Shown piece after piece: positions 1 through 6,152 of a DNA stretch of 6,459 nt. Both the position numbers and the translations under genes were made by a program. Under the pieces are notes generated by a model. It had not been told where the DNA came from. It searched no databases and saw nothing but the letters and a program-made list of their open reading frames with translations. Location: assembly GCA_946614075.1 (NCBI GenBank), contig CAMOGO010000068.1:1-6459 (forward strand), given 5' to 3'. Source of the DNA: an uncultured Lachnospiraceae bacterium. GTDB taxonomy: Bacteria; Bacillota_A; Clostridia; Lachnospirales; Lachnospiraceae. Every line of letters begins with the position of its first letter. Position 1 is the first letter of the stretch.

Positions 1-1368
1 TACTTTGTGCTGCCTGGCATGACCAGCAAGGATATGGTGATTTTTGATGTCAATCCGGATGAGGTCAGAGGCGTTGAGGAGTTTGAGGCTTCCTTTGAGC
101 TGGTCGCAAGTGACGGCTTCGGCAACTGGGGAGATACCCTTCTTACGACCGAGCCTGCTGTCGTGACCTACCCGCCGCAGATCTGGGGCGAGTATGAAAA
201 TGCCGGACTGACCATGACGATCCGCCCGAGAATCAATGAGCTTGTCACGGTTGAGACTCCGGAAGAGGGCGAGGCGATCTTTATCGTTTCCGAGACCGAG
301 TCCAAGGAAGCCGGCGGCGGAGCTGACGGTGCCGGAGAGCTTTTCCGCATCCTGAAGGTTACGGAGGATGAGGCCAACGAGATGCTTTGCTACGATATGA
401 GCGGCAGAGTGGTCTTTGCTTCCGATATGGACCGTAATTTCTACGTGATCGAGCATCCGACCGATGTCCGCTATGATCGTGCGACCGTCGAGGAGATGTA
501 CGAGGATCAGGATCAGTGGACGATGCTGACCGAGTGGGCTTCCGAGGAGGCGAGAGACCGCTTCATGGAGGAAAACTGGGAGCAGCTGTTCAACGAGTTC
601 CGCGGAAATACGACCGTCGATATGTACCTCAACCGGATCCTCTATCTGGATGATGTAAACTACACTGTCAGCACGAACGAGTTTGGCCCGCTTTCGCCGA
701 ATGAGGAAGTAGATCCGTCTCCTTACCTGCATGCCATGATGAACTCCTGGTTCCTGTCGACTGACCTGGAGAAGGGCCCGGACGGCGAGTATGCTGTGAT
801 CAATTTCCCGGATTATGATGCCCGCATGGATTTCTTCTTTGTTAAGGATACCAACGTCATCCGCGTTATCCAGGGTGAGAACGAGGAGTACTATGAGGCT
901 CCTTACTGGGTCGAGGGCTATGGCTATGCATACCTCATTCAGGGTTGGTATGACGAACTCGCCGTGGCAGAGGGCCTGAAAGAGGCAGATGACTCTCTTG
1001 ACGGTTTCATCGGCTCCTGGGCTGAGAAGATCGCAGGCCGCGGCTATGTCGAAATCTCCGACAGCATGATCCCCGGCGTCGCAAACATCGACGTCAACTG
1101 GCCGGAAAGCGCCGCTACGATGCATACCTGGAGACTGGTAGGCAGCCTCGATGAGGAAGGAAAGCTGGTCTACACCAATGGTCAGCACTCTGTCGAGACC
1201 TATGACTCCGACGGCGCCCTCACCGATTGGGAAGACTTCGAAGGTGAGACCGGATGCTTCTATCTGAATGATGCTGGTGAGCTTTGCTGGCAGAACGACT
1301 CCGATGAGATGGACGATGTCAGCGAGTTTATCGCCGTTGATTTCTACGAAATGGAAGACGCACAGTAA
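1..1368 (+). CDS. Partial gene (5' end missing): highly acidic, probably exported protein of unknown function with a C-terminal lipocalin-like domain
   Basis: Frame 1 is open from the first base to a TAA at 1366-1368, giving 455 codons. Codons 1-6 read YFVLPG without a convincing start or Shine-Dalgarno, so the true start lies upstream and any signal peptide is not visible. By my count there are about 100 Asp/Glu against about 24 Lys/Arg, and Trp and Tyr are frequent, which suits an extracellular or surface protein. Residues about 59-155 (from PPQIWGEYE to YVIEHP) and about 332-450 (from GFIGSWAEK, through INWP-like NVNWP/TWRLVG/LVYTNG to CFYLNDAGELCWQND) look like beta-rich modules. The second resembles a domain I associate with clostridial secreted lipoproteins (GxW...I.W......W...G......Y.........G.....DG.L.W). 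The middle (about 160-330) matches nothing I recognise. Enzymatic motifs are not apparent. The reading frame is secure; the family assignment is an inference from pattern memory. Confidence 0.85.
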   Translation, partial: YFVLPGMTSKDMVIFDVNPDEVRGVEEFEASFELVASDGFGNWGDTLLTTEPAVVTYPPQIWGEYENAGLTMTIRPRINELVTVETPEEGEAIFIVSETESKEAGGGADGAGELFRILKVTEDEANEMLCYDMSGRVVFASDMDRNFYVIEHPTDVRYDRATVEEMYEDQDQWTMLTEWASEEARDRFMEENWEQLFNEFRGNTTVDMYLNRILYLDDVNYTVSTNEFGPLSPNEEVDPSPYLHAMMNSWFLSTDLEKGPDGEYAVINFPDYDARMDFFFVKDTNVIRVIQGENEEYYEAPYWVEGYGYAYLIQGWYDELAVAEGLKEADDSLDGFIGSWAEKIAGRGYVEISDSMIPGVANIDVNWPESAATMHTWRLVGSLDEEGKLVYTNGQHSVETYDSDGALTDWEDFEGETGCFYLNDAGELCWQNDSDEMDDVSEFIAVDFYEMEDAQ

Positions 1369-1411
1369 AAGACAGGGGGTGACAACGGGGACGGTTCGGT
1401 GACAATGGGGA

Positions 1412-1479
1412 CGGTGACAATGGGGACGGTTCTCAGTGTCACCCCTCGGTGACACTGAGAACCGTCCCCATTGTCACCG
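1412..1479. repeat. Central 32-bp perfect inverted repeat (hairpin) of the element
   Basis: The arms 1412-1443 and 1448-1479 are perfectly complementary with a 4-base loop (1444-1447). A second, mutually exclusive perfect pairing exists between 1387-1415 and 1461-1489 (29 bp), shifted by one repeat unit. In RNA or single-stranded DNA either register would be very stable. Confidence 0.92.
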
Positions 1480-1503
1480 AACCGTCCCCACTGTCACGTC
1501 CCC

Positions 1504-1551
1504 ACTGTCACACTCAGAACCGTCCCCACTGTCACACTCAGAACCGTCCCC
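1504..1551. repeat. Tandem direct repeat, two perfect 24-bp units
   Basis: Positions 1504-1527 and 1528-1551 are identical 24-mers, each beginning ACTGTCACACTCAG and ending CCGTCCCC. Just before them a 14-mer, CGTCCCCACTGTCA, is also tandemly repeated at 1483-1496 and 1497-1510. This is the right flank of the palindromic element and looks expanded by slippage or repeat duplication. Confidence 0.92.
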
Positions 1552-1571
1552 GTTGTTGATCAAAGTTAATA

Positions 1572-1601
1572 TTGCCTAACACACACTTCTTCCCTTATGA
1601 T
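1572..1601 (+). promoter_or_regulatory. Candidate sigma-70-type promoter for the oxidoreductase gene
   Basis: TTGCCT (1572-1577, 4 of 6 matches to TTGACA) is followed after 18 bases by TATGAT (1596-1601, 5 of 6 matches to TATAAT). Transcription would start near 1608, giving a leader of about 50 bases before the ATG at 1661. The -35 hexamer begins 16 bases beyond the end of the palindromic repeat element, so the element sits directly upstream of the promoter. Assigned by consensus match only. Confidence 0.5.
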
Positions 1602-1646
1602 AGGCCTGTAAATTAATCAACAGCCTTTATTAAAGGGCACCTGATC

Positions 1647-1652
1647 AGGAGG
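1647..1652 (+). promoter_or_regulatory. Ribosome binding site AGGAGG, fixes the start at 1661
   Basis: AGGAGG lies 8 bases before the ATG at 1661, which is near-ideal spacing and identifies that ATG as the start. It partly overlaps a perfect 10-base palindrome, CCTGATCAGG (1640-1649). Confidence 0.85.
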
Positions 1653-1660
1653 AATGGAAG

Positions 1661-4567
1661 ATGCCAGAAATTTTCCGAAATAACAAAGCTACCATCTCCA
1701 AGTACGAGGGAGAGGAGCTGAATCCGAAATATGCGAAGCTGGCTAGAAGAATCACCGACAACGTAAAGCATAAAATCCGGGGAATCAAGTCCACGGATCC
1801 GGAGTACTGGGGACTGCGCGAGGTTCTCAATGAGGAAGAGGTCGATGTCGCCCTCACGATGAAGCTGCGTCAGTTTTATACCTTTGATGAGCTCGTCAAG
1901 ATGAATGAAAAGCAGTTCACCCCGGAGCACCTGAAGGAGATCCTGGACCTGATGGCGGTCCATGGCATCCTGGAGTATGACTACGGCGATCACTACGATG
2001 ACAATGGCCCGACCAAGGAGCTGGACCCGGCAGACAAGCGCTACCGTATTTCCTTCTTTGTCCCGGGAAGCGCAGAGCTGTTCAATTCCTCCGTCGACCG
2101 CATCGAGAAAAATCCGCCGGTCGCTTCGTTCTTTGAGCGTATGACCTTCCTGCCGCTCGAGGATGTCACCCCTATGGTACGTCCCGGCGGAAACGGCATC
2201 GGCATGCATGTCATCCCGGTCGAGAAGGAAGTCAGCATGCATAATGAGGCCCTGAAGATCGAGAAGATCTCCTACTGGCTGCAGAAATATGACGGACATC
2301 TGTCCGCAGGCATCTGCTCCTGCCGTGCTTCCCGCGCGATGCTCGGCGAGGGCTGCACCGACGACTGCAACGATTGGTGCATCCAGGTCGGCGACATGGC
2401 GGACTACACCGTCGAGACCGGAAGAGCGCACTACATCACCAAGGAAGAGGCGCTCGAGATCCTCAAGAGAGCTGAGGAGAACGGCTACGTCCATCAGACC
2501 ACCAACATCGACGGCGCCGATCACATTTTTGACATCTGCAACTGCAACGTACAGATCTGCAACGCACTGCGTACCGCGTTCCTGTACAATACCCGCAACC
2601 TTTCCAAGAGTGCCTACACGGCTGAGGTTGACAAGGACAAATGCGTCGCCTGCAACCGCTGCGTAGAGGTCTGCCCGGCCGGCGCGCTGCGTCTGGGTCA
2701 GAAATTTACCGACAAGAACGGAAAGGAGATCAAATATCCGAAGCAGCCGCTGCCGGATGCGATCCGCTGGGGTAAGTACGCATGGGATGAGAATTATCGC
2801 GATACCGCCCGTGTCAACACGCACAAGACCGGCTCCTCCCCTTGTAAGGCAGCCTGCCCGGCTCATGTTCCGGTACAGGGATACCTGGCGATGGCCAAGG
2901 AGGGTCGCTACGATGACGCCCTCGCTTTGATCAAGAGAGAGAATCCGTTCCCGGCAATCTGCGGACGTGTCTGCAACAAGCTTTGCGAGGAAGCCTGCAC
3001 GAGAGGCAAGATCGATAAGGCCGTTTCCATCGACGAGGTCAAGAAGTTCCTTGCCGAGCGTGATCTCCATGCCGAGACCCGCTACGTTCCGAAGAAGCGC
3101 ATCAACAACCTGACCGGCGAGTGGAATCAGAAAATCGCAATCATCGGCGCAGGCCCTGCAGGCCTTAGCTGTGCATATTATCTTGCCGAGCGCGGCTATC
3201 ATCCGACCGTTTTCGAGAAAAACGCGAAGCCGGGCGGCATGATGACCTACGGTATCCCGACCTACAAGCTGCAGAAGGACGTCATCGAGGCTGAGATCGA
3301 CGTCATCCGCGCATTGGGCGTAGAGATTCGCTGCAACTGCGAGGTTGGCAAGGATATTACCATTCAGGAGCTCAAGGAGCAGGGCTATCAGGCCTTCTAC
3401 CTGGCCATCGGATGCCAGGGCGGACGCCTTCCGGGCGTTCCGGGCGAGGATGCCGAGGGCACCGATTTCGCCGTACATTTCCTGAGCGAAGCCCTGAGCC
3501 ACCCCGATACGAAGCTGAAGGGCAACGTGGTTGTCGTCGGCGGCGGCAACGTCGCGATCGACTGCGCGAGAACCGCACACCGCTTTGGACCGGACAGCGT
3601 CTCCATGTACTGCCTGGAGTCGAGAGACACCATGCCGGCATCCCGCAACGAGATCGAGGAGGCTGAAGGAGAAGAGGTCAAGATCGAGGCCGGCTGGGGT
3701 CCGAAGGAAGTCCTGAAGGACGAGAACGGCCATGTCTGCGGCATCGTCTTTAAGCGCTGCGTCTTCACCATCGATCCCGCGACCGGAGCCTTCTCGCCGA
3801 AGTACAATGAGGAAGAGACCGTGACCGTGCCCGCCGATACCGTGATCTTCGCGATCGGTCAGGCAATCGAGTGGGGCGGCCTGCTCGAGGGCACCGGCGT
3901 GACCTTCTCCCGCGGCAAATATCCGGCAGCGGACAAGTTCACCTACCAGACCGAGGATCCGGCGATCTTCGTCGGCGGCGACGTCTTCACCGGACCGAAA
4001 TTCGTCATCAACGCCATCGGCGCCGGCCACGAGGCGGCTGAGTCCCTCGCCCGCTTCGTCTCGGAGAACAACGTCTCCCAGACCATCGGCCGCGACCGCC
4101 GCTTCTTCAAGCCGCTCGATGTCGACAACATCACCATCGAGTCCTACGACGAGGCTGGCCGTCAGGAGCCTGCCTGCGCACACCTGGCAGATCCGGGACA
4201 CTCCTTCGAGGATCCGAGACTGGTATTCACCGAGGAGCAGGTCAAAACAGAGGCATCCCGCTGCCTGTCCTGCGGCATGACCATCGTAGACGAGAACAAG
4301 TGCATCGGCTGCGGTCTGTGCACAACCCGGTGCGAATTCGACGCGATCCACTTAAAGCGCGATCATCCGGAAATGTCCGACTACCGCCGCGCGGAGGATA
4401 AGGTCACAGGCCTCCTGTCCTACGCAGCACCGCGTGCCGTCAAGATCCTTTTAAACAGCGGCTCCGAGGAGGCCAAGGAAATGGCGAAGAAGCGCAAAGC
4501 TTACAAGCAGGATCCGACCAAGCCTCACACCGGAAATGCAGTAGACATTGAAGAAATGATGAAGTAA
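1661..4567 (+). CDS. Multidomain FAD/iron-sulfur oxidoreductase: N-terminal Cys-rich and ferredoxin part, GltD/NfnB-like NAD(P)H core, C-terminal ferredoxin motif (968 aa)
   Basis: Probably a cytoplasmic enzyme moving electrons between NAD(P)H, FAD and ferredoxin-like clusters; the substrate is unknown. Domains in order: residues 1-215 carry no clear cofactor motif, with a possible winged-helix-like stretch at about 60-110. Residues 219-300 are Cys-rich (C219, C221, C232, C236, C240, C293, C295, C300). A [4Fe-4S] ferredoxin motif follows (C328, C331, C334, C338, then Pro). Residues 395-446 match the GltD/dihydropyrimidine dehydrogenase N-terminal double-cluster region (C395, C399, C434, C438, C442, C446). 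The FAD Rossmann motif GAGPAG is at 496-501 with E519. The NAD(P) motif GGGNVA is at 627-632, followed by AIGQ (731-734) and the FAD-closing VGGD (771-774). The C-terminus has C868xxC871 and C881, C884, C887, C891. GltD and NfnB are usually about 450-500 residues, so this is roughly doubled by the N-terminal part. No glutamate synthase large subunit or NfnA-like partner adjoins. It is monocistronic: own promoter candidate upstream, terminator at 4589-4622. Confidence 0.93.
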   Translation: MPEIFRNNKATISKYEGEELNPKYAKLARRITDNVKHKIRGIKSTDPEYWGLREVLNEEEVDVALTMKLRQFYTFDELVKMNEKQFTPEHLKEILDLMAVHGILEYDYGDHYDDNGPTKELDPADKRYRISFFVPGSAELFNSSVDRIEKNPPVASFFERMTFLPLEDVTPMVRPGGNGIGMHVIPVEKEVSMHNEALKIEKISYWLQKYDGHLSAGICSCRASRAMLGEGCTDDCNDWCIQVGDMADYTVETGRAHYITKEEALEILKRAEENGYVHQTTNIDGADHIFDICNCNVQICNALRTAFLYNTRNLSKSAYTAEVDKDKCVACNRCVEVCPAGALRLGQKFTDKNGKEIKYPKQPLPDAIRWGKYAWDENYRDTARVNTHKTGSSPCKAACPAHVPVQGYLAMAKEGRYDDALALIKRENPFPAICGRVCNKLCEEACTRGKIDKAVSIDEVKKFLAERDLHAETRYVPKKRINNLTGEWNQKIAIIGAGPAGLSCAYYLAERGYHPTVFEKNAKPGGMMTYGIPTYKLQKDVIEAEIDVIRALGVEIRCNCEVGKDITIQELKEQGYQAFYLAIGCQGGRLPGVPGEDAEGTDFAVHFLSEALSHPDTKLKGNVVVVGGGNVAIDCARTAHRFGPDSVSMYCLESRDTMPASRNEIEEAEGEEVKIEAGWGPKEVLKDENGHVCGIVFKRCVFTIDPATGAFSPKYNEEETVTVPADTVIFAIGQAIEWGGLLEGTGVTFSRGKYPAADKFTYQTEDPAIFVGGDVFTGPKFVINAIGAGHEAAESLARFVSENNVSQTIGRDRRFFKPLDVDNITIESYDEAGRQEPACAHLADPGHSFEDPRLVFTEEQVKTEASRCLSCGMTIVDENKCIGCGLCTTRCEFDAIHLKRDHPEMSDYRRAEDKVTGLLSYAAPRAVKILLNSGSEEAKEMAKKRKAYKQDPTKPHTGNAVDIEEMMK

Positions 4568-4588
4568 AATAAATAAGAGAGGCAAGAC

Positions 4589-4622
4589 CAGGCAGAGGCA
4601 GAATATAGCCTCTGCCTGTTTT
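4589..4622 (+). terminator. Intrinsic terminator of the oxidoreductase gene
   Basis: An 11-bp perfect stem, CAGGCAGAGGC (4589-4599) with GCCTCTGCCTG (4608-4618), encloses the 8-base loop AGAATATA and is followed by TTTT. It begins 21 bases after the stop codon and should separate this gene from the transporter downstream. Confidence 0.88.
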
Positions 4623-4633
4623 CGTCTGTAGTG

Positions 4634-4677
4634 GTGCGAGAGCACGAAGTGCGGAGCGATGCGTATGCTTTCATACG
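4634..4677 (+). other. Cluster of small hairpins between the oxidoreductase and the MATE gene
   Basis: GTGC-GAGA-GCAC (4634-4645) overlaps GCAC-GAA-GTGC (4642-4652); the shared GCAC can pair either way but not both. A third hairpin, CGTATG-CTTT-CATACG (4662-4677), has a perfect 6-bp stem. GGAGCGATGCG (4653-4663) recurs as GGAGCAATGCG at 4682-4692 (10 of 11 identical). It matches no riboswitch or RNA gene that I recognise; it could be an intergenic palindromic repeat or part of a structured leader. Confidence 0.6.
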
Positions 4678-4681
4678 ATAT

Positions 4682-4714
4682 GGAGCAATGCGACGCGTTG
4701 CTCCCGAGTTTTTT
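4682..4714 (+). terminator. Second intrinsic terminator, possible attenuator before the MATE gene
   Basis: GGAGCAATG (4682-4690) pairs with CGTTGCTCC (4696-4704), with one T-G wobble, around a 5-base loop. CGAG and then six T (4709-4714) follow. It ends 32 bases before the MATE start codon. Either it backs up the terminator at 4589-4622, or it attenuates transcripts entering the transporter gene. Confidence 0.7.
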
Positions 4715-4732
4715 ATACATACATTTCTCATC

Positions 4733-4736
4733 AGGG
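4733..4736 (+). promoter_or_regulatory. Weak ribosome binding site (AGGG) of the MATE gene
   Basis: AGGG lies 10 bases before the ATG at 4747 and is the only purine-rich match there. I saw no convincing -35/-10 pair between the terminator at 4709-4714 and the start, so the promoter of this gene is not located. Confidence 0.45.
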
Positions 4737-4746
4737 TTATATTGCT

Positions 4747-6117
4747 ATGAATAAAGAGAGCAGTGAAATCAAAAAAAACCAGGAATTATTCGAAAAAATG
4801 CCTGTGCCTAAGGCGCTGGCATCCATGGCGATCCCGACGATCATCGGACAGCTGATCATCCTGATCTACAATATGGCGGACACTTTTTTCATCGGAAAGA
4901 CGAATAATCCGTTCATGGTAGCAGGCGCATCGTTGATCCTGCCGATATTCAATCTGTCCATCGCCTTTGCCAATATTGCAGGAACCGGCGGCGGAACCCT
5001 GATCGCCCGTCTTCTGGGGCAGAAGAGGATACCGGAAGCAAAAAGCGTAGCCGCTTTCAGCTTCTATTTTACCCTGGCAGCAGGCGCCCTTTTCTCCCTC
5101 CTGATGGGACTCTTCATGGAGCCGATTCTGCTCCTGCTCGGCGCAAGCGACGCTACCTTCGGCTATGCGAAGGCGTACTCGACCTGCGTCATCGTCATCG
5201 GCGCGATCCCGACGGTCATGTGCATGACCCTGTCAAATCTTCTGCGAAATGCCGGACAGGCCAAACAGGCAGGCTTCGGCATGGCCTTAGGCGGCCTGAC
5301 CAATATCGCACTGGATCCTCTGTTCATGTTTGTCATCCTGCCCCCGGGCAATGAGATCCTCGGTGCCGGCATCGCCACCGCACTTTCCAACTTCATCGGC
5401 CTGATCTACCTGTTTATCGTATTCCGGCGGCTGAAAAGCGAGGTTCTGGATTTTAACCCGAAAAACCTTTTCCCGAGCAGCGCGCTCCTCGCGTCGTTCT
5501 TCGCGGTGGGCCTTCCCGCCGCCGTCGGCCCCTTCCTCTTTGACCTGGACTACATGGTCCTGGACCGCCTCATGGCAGGACACGGCGACGTCGCCCTCGC
5601 TGCCATCGGCATCGTCCTGAAGGTCGAGCGAATACCGCTGAATACAGGCATCGGCCTCTGCCTCGGCATGGTACCGCTTGCCGCCTACAATTTCTCCTCC
5701 GGTAACCACAAACGGATGGAGGAGGTCCTGCGCACCGCCAGACTAGCCGGCATCCTTGTGAGCATCGTCAGCATCCTTTTCTACGAGATATTTGCCGAGC
5801 AGTTCATCGGGATCTTCATCAAGGACGCCGACACCGTCCTCTACGGAGCCCAGTTCTTAAGGATCCGCGCCATCGCCACGATCCTGATGTTCCTAAGCTT
5901 CGTCTACGTCCACTTTTTCCAGTCCGTCGGACGCGGCGATTACGCTTTGGGCCTCGTGGTCATGCGCTGGATCGCCGTCAATATCCCGATGCTCTTCCTC
6001 CTGAACTGGATCTTTGGCATGTACGGACTCGCCTGGGCCCAGTTCGTAAGCGACACCATCGTCGCCCTGCTGTCGTACCTCGTCTACCGCAGCTTCCGGA
6101 AAAAGCTGCAGATCTAA
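4747..6117 (+). CDS. MATE family multidrug/toxin efflux transporter, complete (456 aa)
   Basis: An inner-membrane antiporter that expels drugs or metabolites in exchange for Na+ or H+; the substrate cannot be told from sequence. The length (456 aa) and about 12 hydrophobic helices, spaced from residue 22 to 447, are typical of the family. Seen motifs: TM1 YNMADTFFIG (41-50) with the conserved Asp45; GTGGGTLIARLLGQ (79-92); the first-half signature LLRNAGQAKQAG...TNIALDPLFMF with Asp190; and in the second half GDVALAAIGIVLKVERIPLNTGIG followed by GMVPLAAYNFSSGN, characteristic of a common Firmicutes MATE subgroup. The two halves repeat the expected 6+6 topology. ATG 4747 is preferred over the in-frame ATG 4798 because the short charged lead ending in LFEKMPVPKA is usual in these proteins and 4798 lacks a ribosome binding site. 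The gene is separated from its neighbours by terminators on both sides. No adjacent regulator (MarR or TetR type) is in the window. Confidence 0.95.
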   Translation: MNKESSEIKKNQELFEKMPVPKALASMAIPTIIGQLIILIYNMADTFFIGKTNNPFMVAGASLILPIFNLSIAFANIAGTGGGTLIARLLGQKRIPEAKSVAAFSFYFTLAAGALFSLLMGLFMEPILLLLGASDATFGYAKAYSTCVIVIGAIPTVMCMTLSNLLRNAGQAKQAGFGMALGGLTNIALDPLFMFVILPPGNEILGAGIATALSNFIGLIYLFIVFRRLKSEVLDFNPKNLFPSSALLASFFAVGLPAAVGPFLFDLDYMVLDRLMAGHGDVALAAIGIVLKVERIPLNTGIGLCLGMVPLAAYNFSSGNHKRMEEVLRTARLAGILVSIVSILFYEIFAEQFIGIFIKDADTVLYGAQFLRIRAIATILMFLSFVYVHFFQSVGRGDYALGLVVMRWIAVNIPMLFLLNWIFGMYGLAWAQFVSDTIVALLSYLVYRSFRKKLQI

Positions 6118-6146
6118 AAAAGGGCTGCCGCATCAGCGGCAGCCCT
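6116..6146. terminator. Shared terminator hairpin between converging MATE and phosphoketolase genes
   Basis: AGGGCTGCCGC (6121-6131) pairs perfectly with GCGGCAGCCCT (6136-6146) around the loop ATCA. The run of six A at 6116-6121 makes a T tract on the minus strand, so it is a textbook intrinsic terminator for the phosphoketolase gene. On the plus strand only CAATTATTA follows, so termination of the MATE transcript by the same stem is likely but weaker. The A tract overlaps the MATE stop codon. Confidence 0.88.
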
Positions 6147-6152
6147 CAATTA

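Larger units (their letters stand above)
1382..1556. repeat. Palindromic repeat element of GGGGACGGT units with 15-bp terminal inverted repeats
   Basis: The left end ACAACGGGGACGGTT (1382-1396) is the exact reverse complement of the right end AACCGTCCCCGTTGT (1542-1556). Between them GGGGACGGT occurs three times forward (1387, 1407, 1422) and its complement ACCGTCCCC four times (1461, 1481, 1519, 1543), plus one degenerate copy near 1497. The units are joined by GTGACA/TGTCAC spacers. The centre is a perfect hairpin: 1412-1443 pairs with 1448-1479 over 32 bp around the loop CCTC. It carries no open reading frame and no T tract after the hairpin. Repeats with the GGGGACGGTTCT...GTGACA motif are, to my recollection, scattered between genes in many Firmicutes and resemble non-autonomous REP-type elements mobilised by IS200-like (RAYT) transposases. 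That link is knowledge-based inference, not shown here. It may also affect mRNA stability or termination of the upstream gene. Confidence 0.9.

Noticed and set aside
1376..1556. CRISPR array
   Set aside because: The repeats occur in both orientations with no unique spacers of regular 30-40 base length, and no cas gene is present; it is a palindromic repeat element.
1613..4351. A 912-residue open frame on the minus strand opposite the oxidoreductase gene
   Set aside because: It is in exact codon register with the sense gene, so its stops would arise only from sense TTA, CTA or TCA codons, which this gene avoids until a TTA just past 4351. The translation shows no recognisable domain, while the sense strand has many cofactor motifs and a good ribosome binding site.
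4664..4725. A promoter for the MATE gene (TATGCT, TATACA or TACATT as -10)
   Set aside because: None of these has a reasonable -35 hexamer at 16-18 bases; the best pair, TTGCTC with TACATT at 16 bases, is weak and overlaps the terminator stem.
4451..4731. Two minus-strand open frames over the 3' end of the oxidoreductase and the intergenic hairpins
   Set aside because: They run through two terminator hairpins and the coding end of the oxidoreductase, and resemble no protein.
4623..4746. A tRNA or known riboswitch (for example guanidine or preQ1 class) before the MATE gene
   Set aside because: No cloverleaf, no T-loop motif and no consensus core of a riboswitch that I know could be found; only simple hairpins are visible.
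5287..5709. A 140-residue minus-strand open frame inside the MATE gene
   Set aside because: It lies within a clearly conserved MATE coding region, has no ribosome binding site or domain of its own, and is explained by codon bias of the sense gene.
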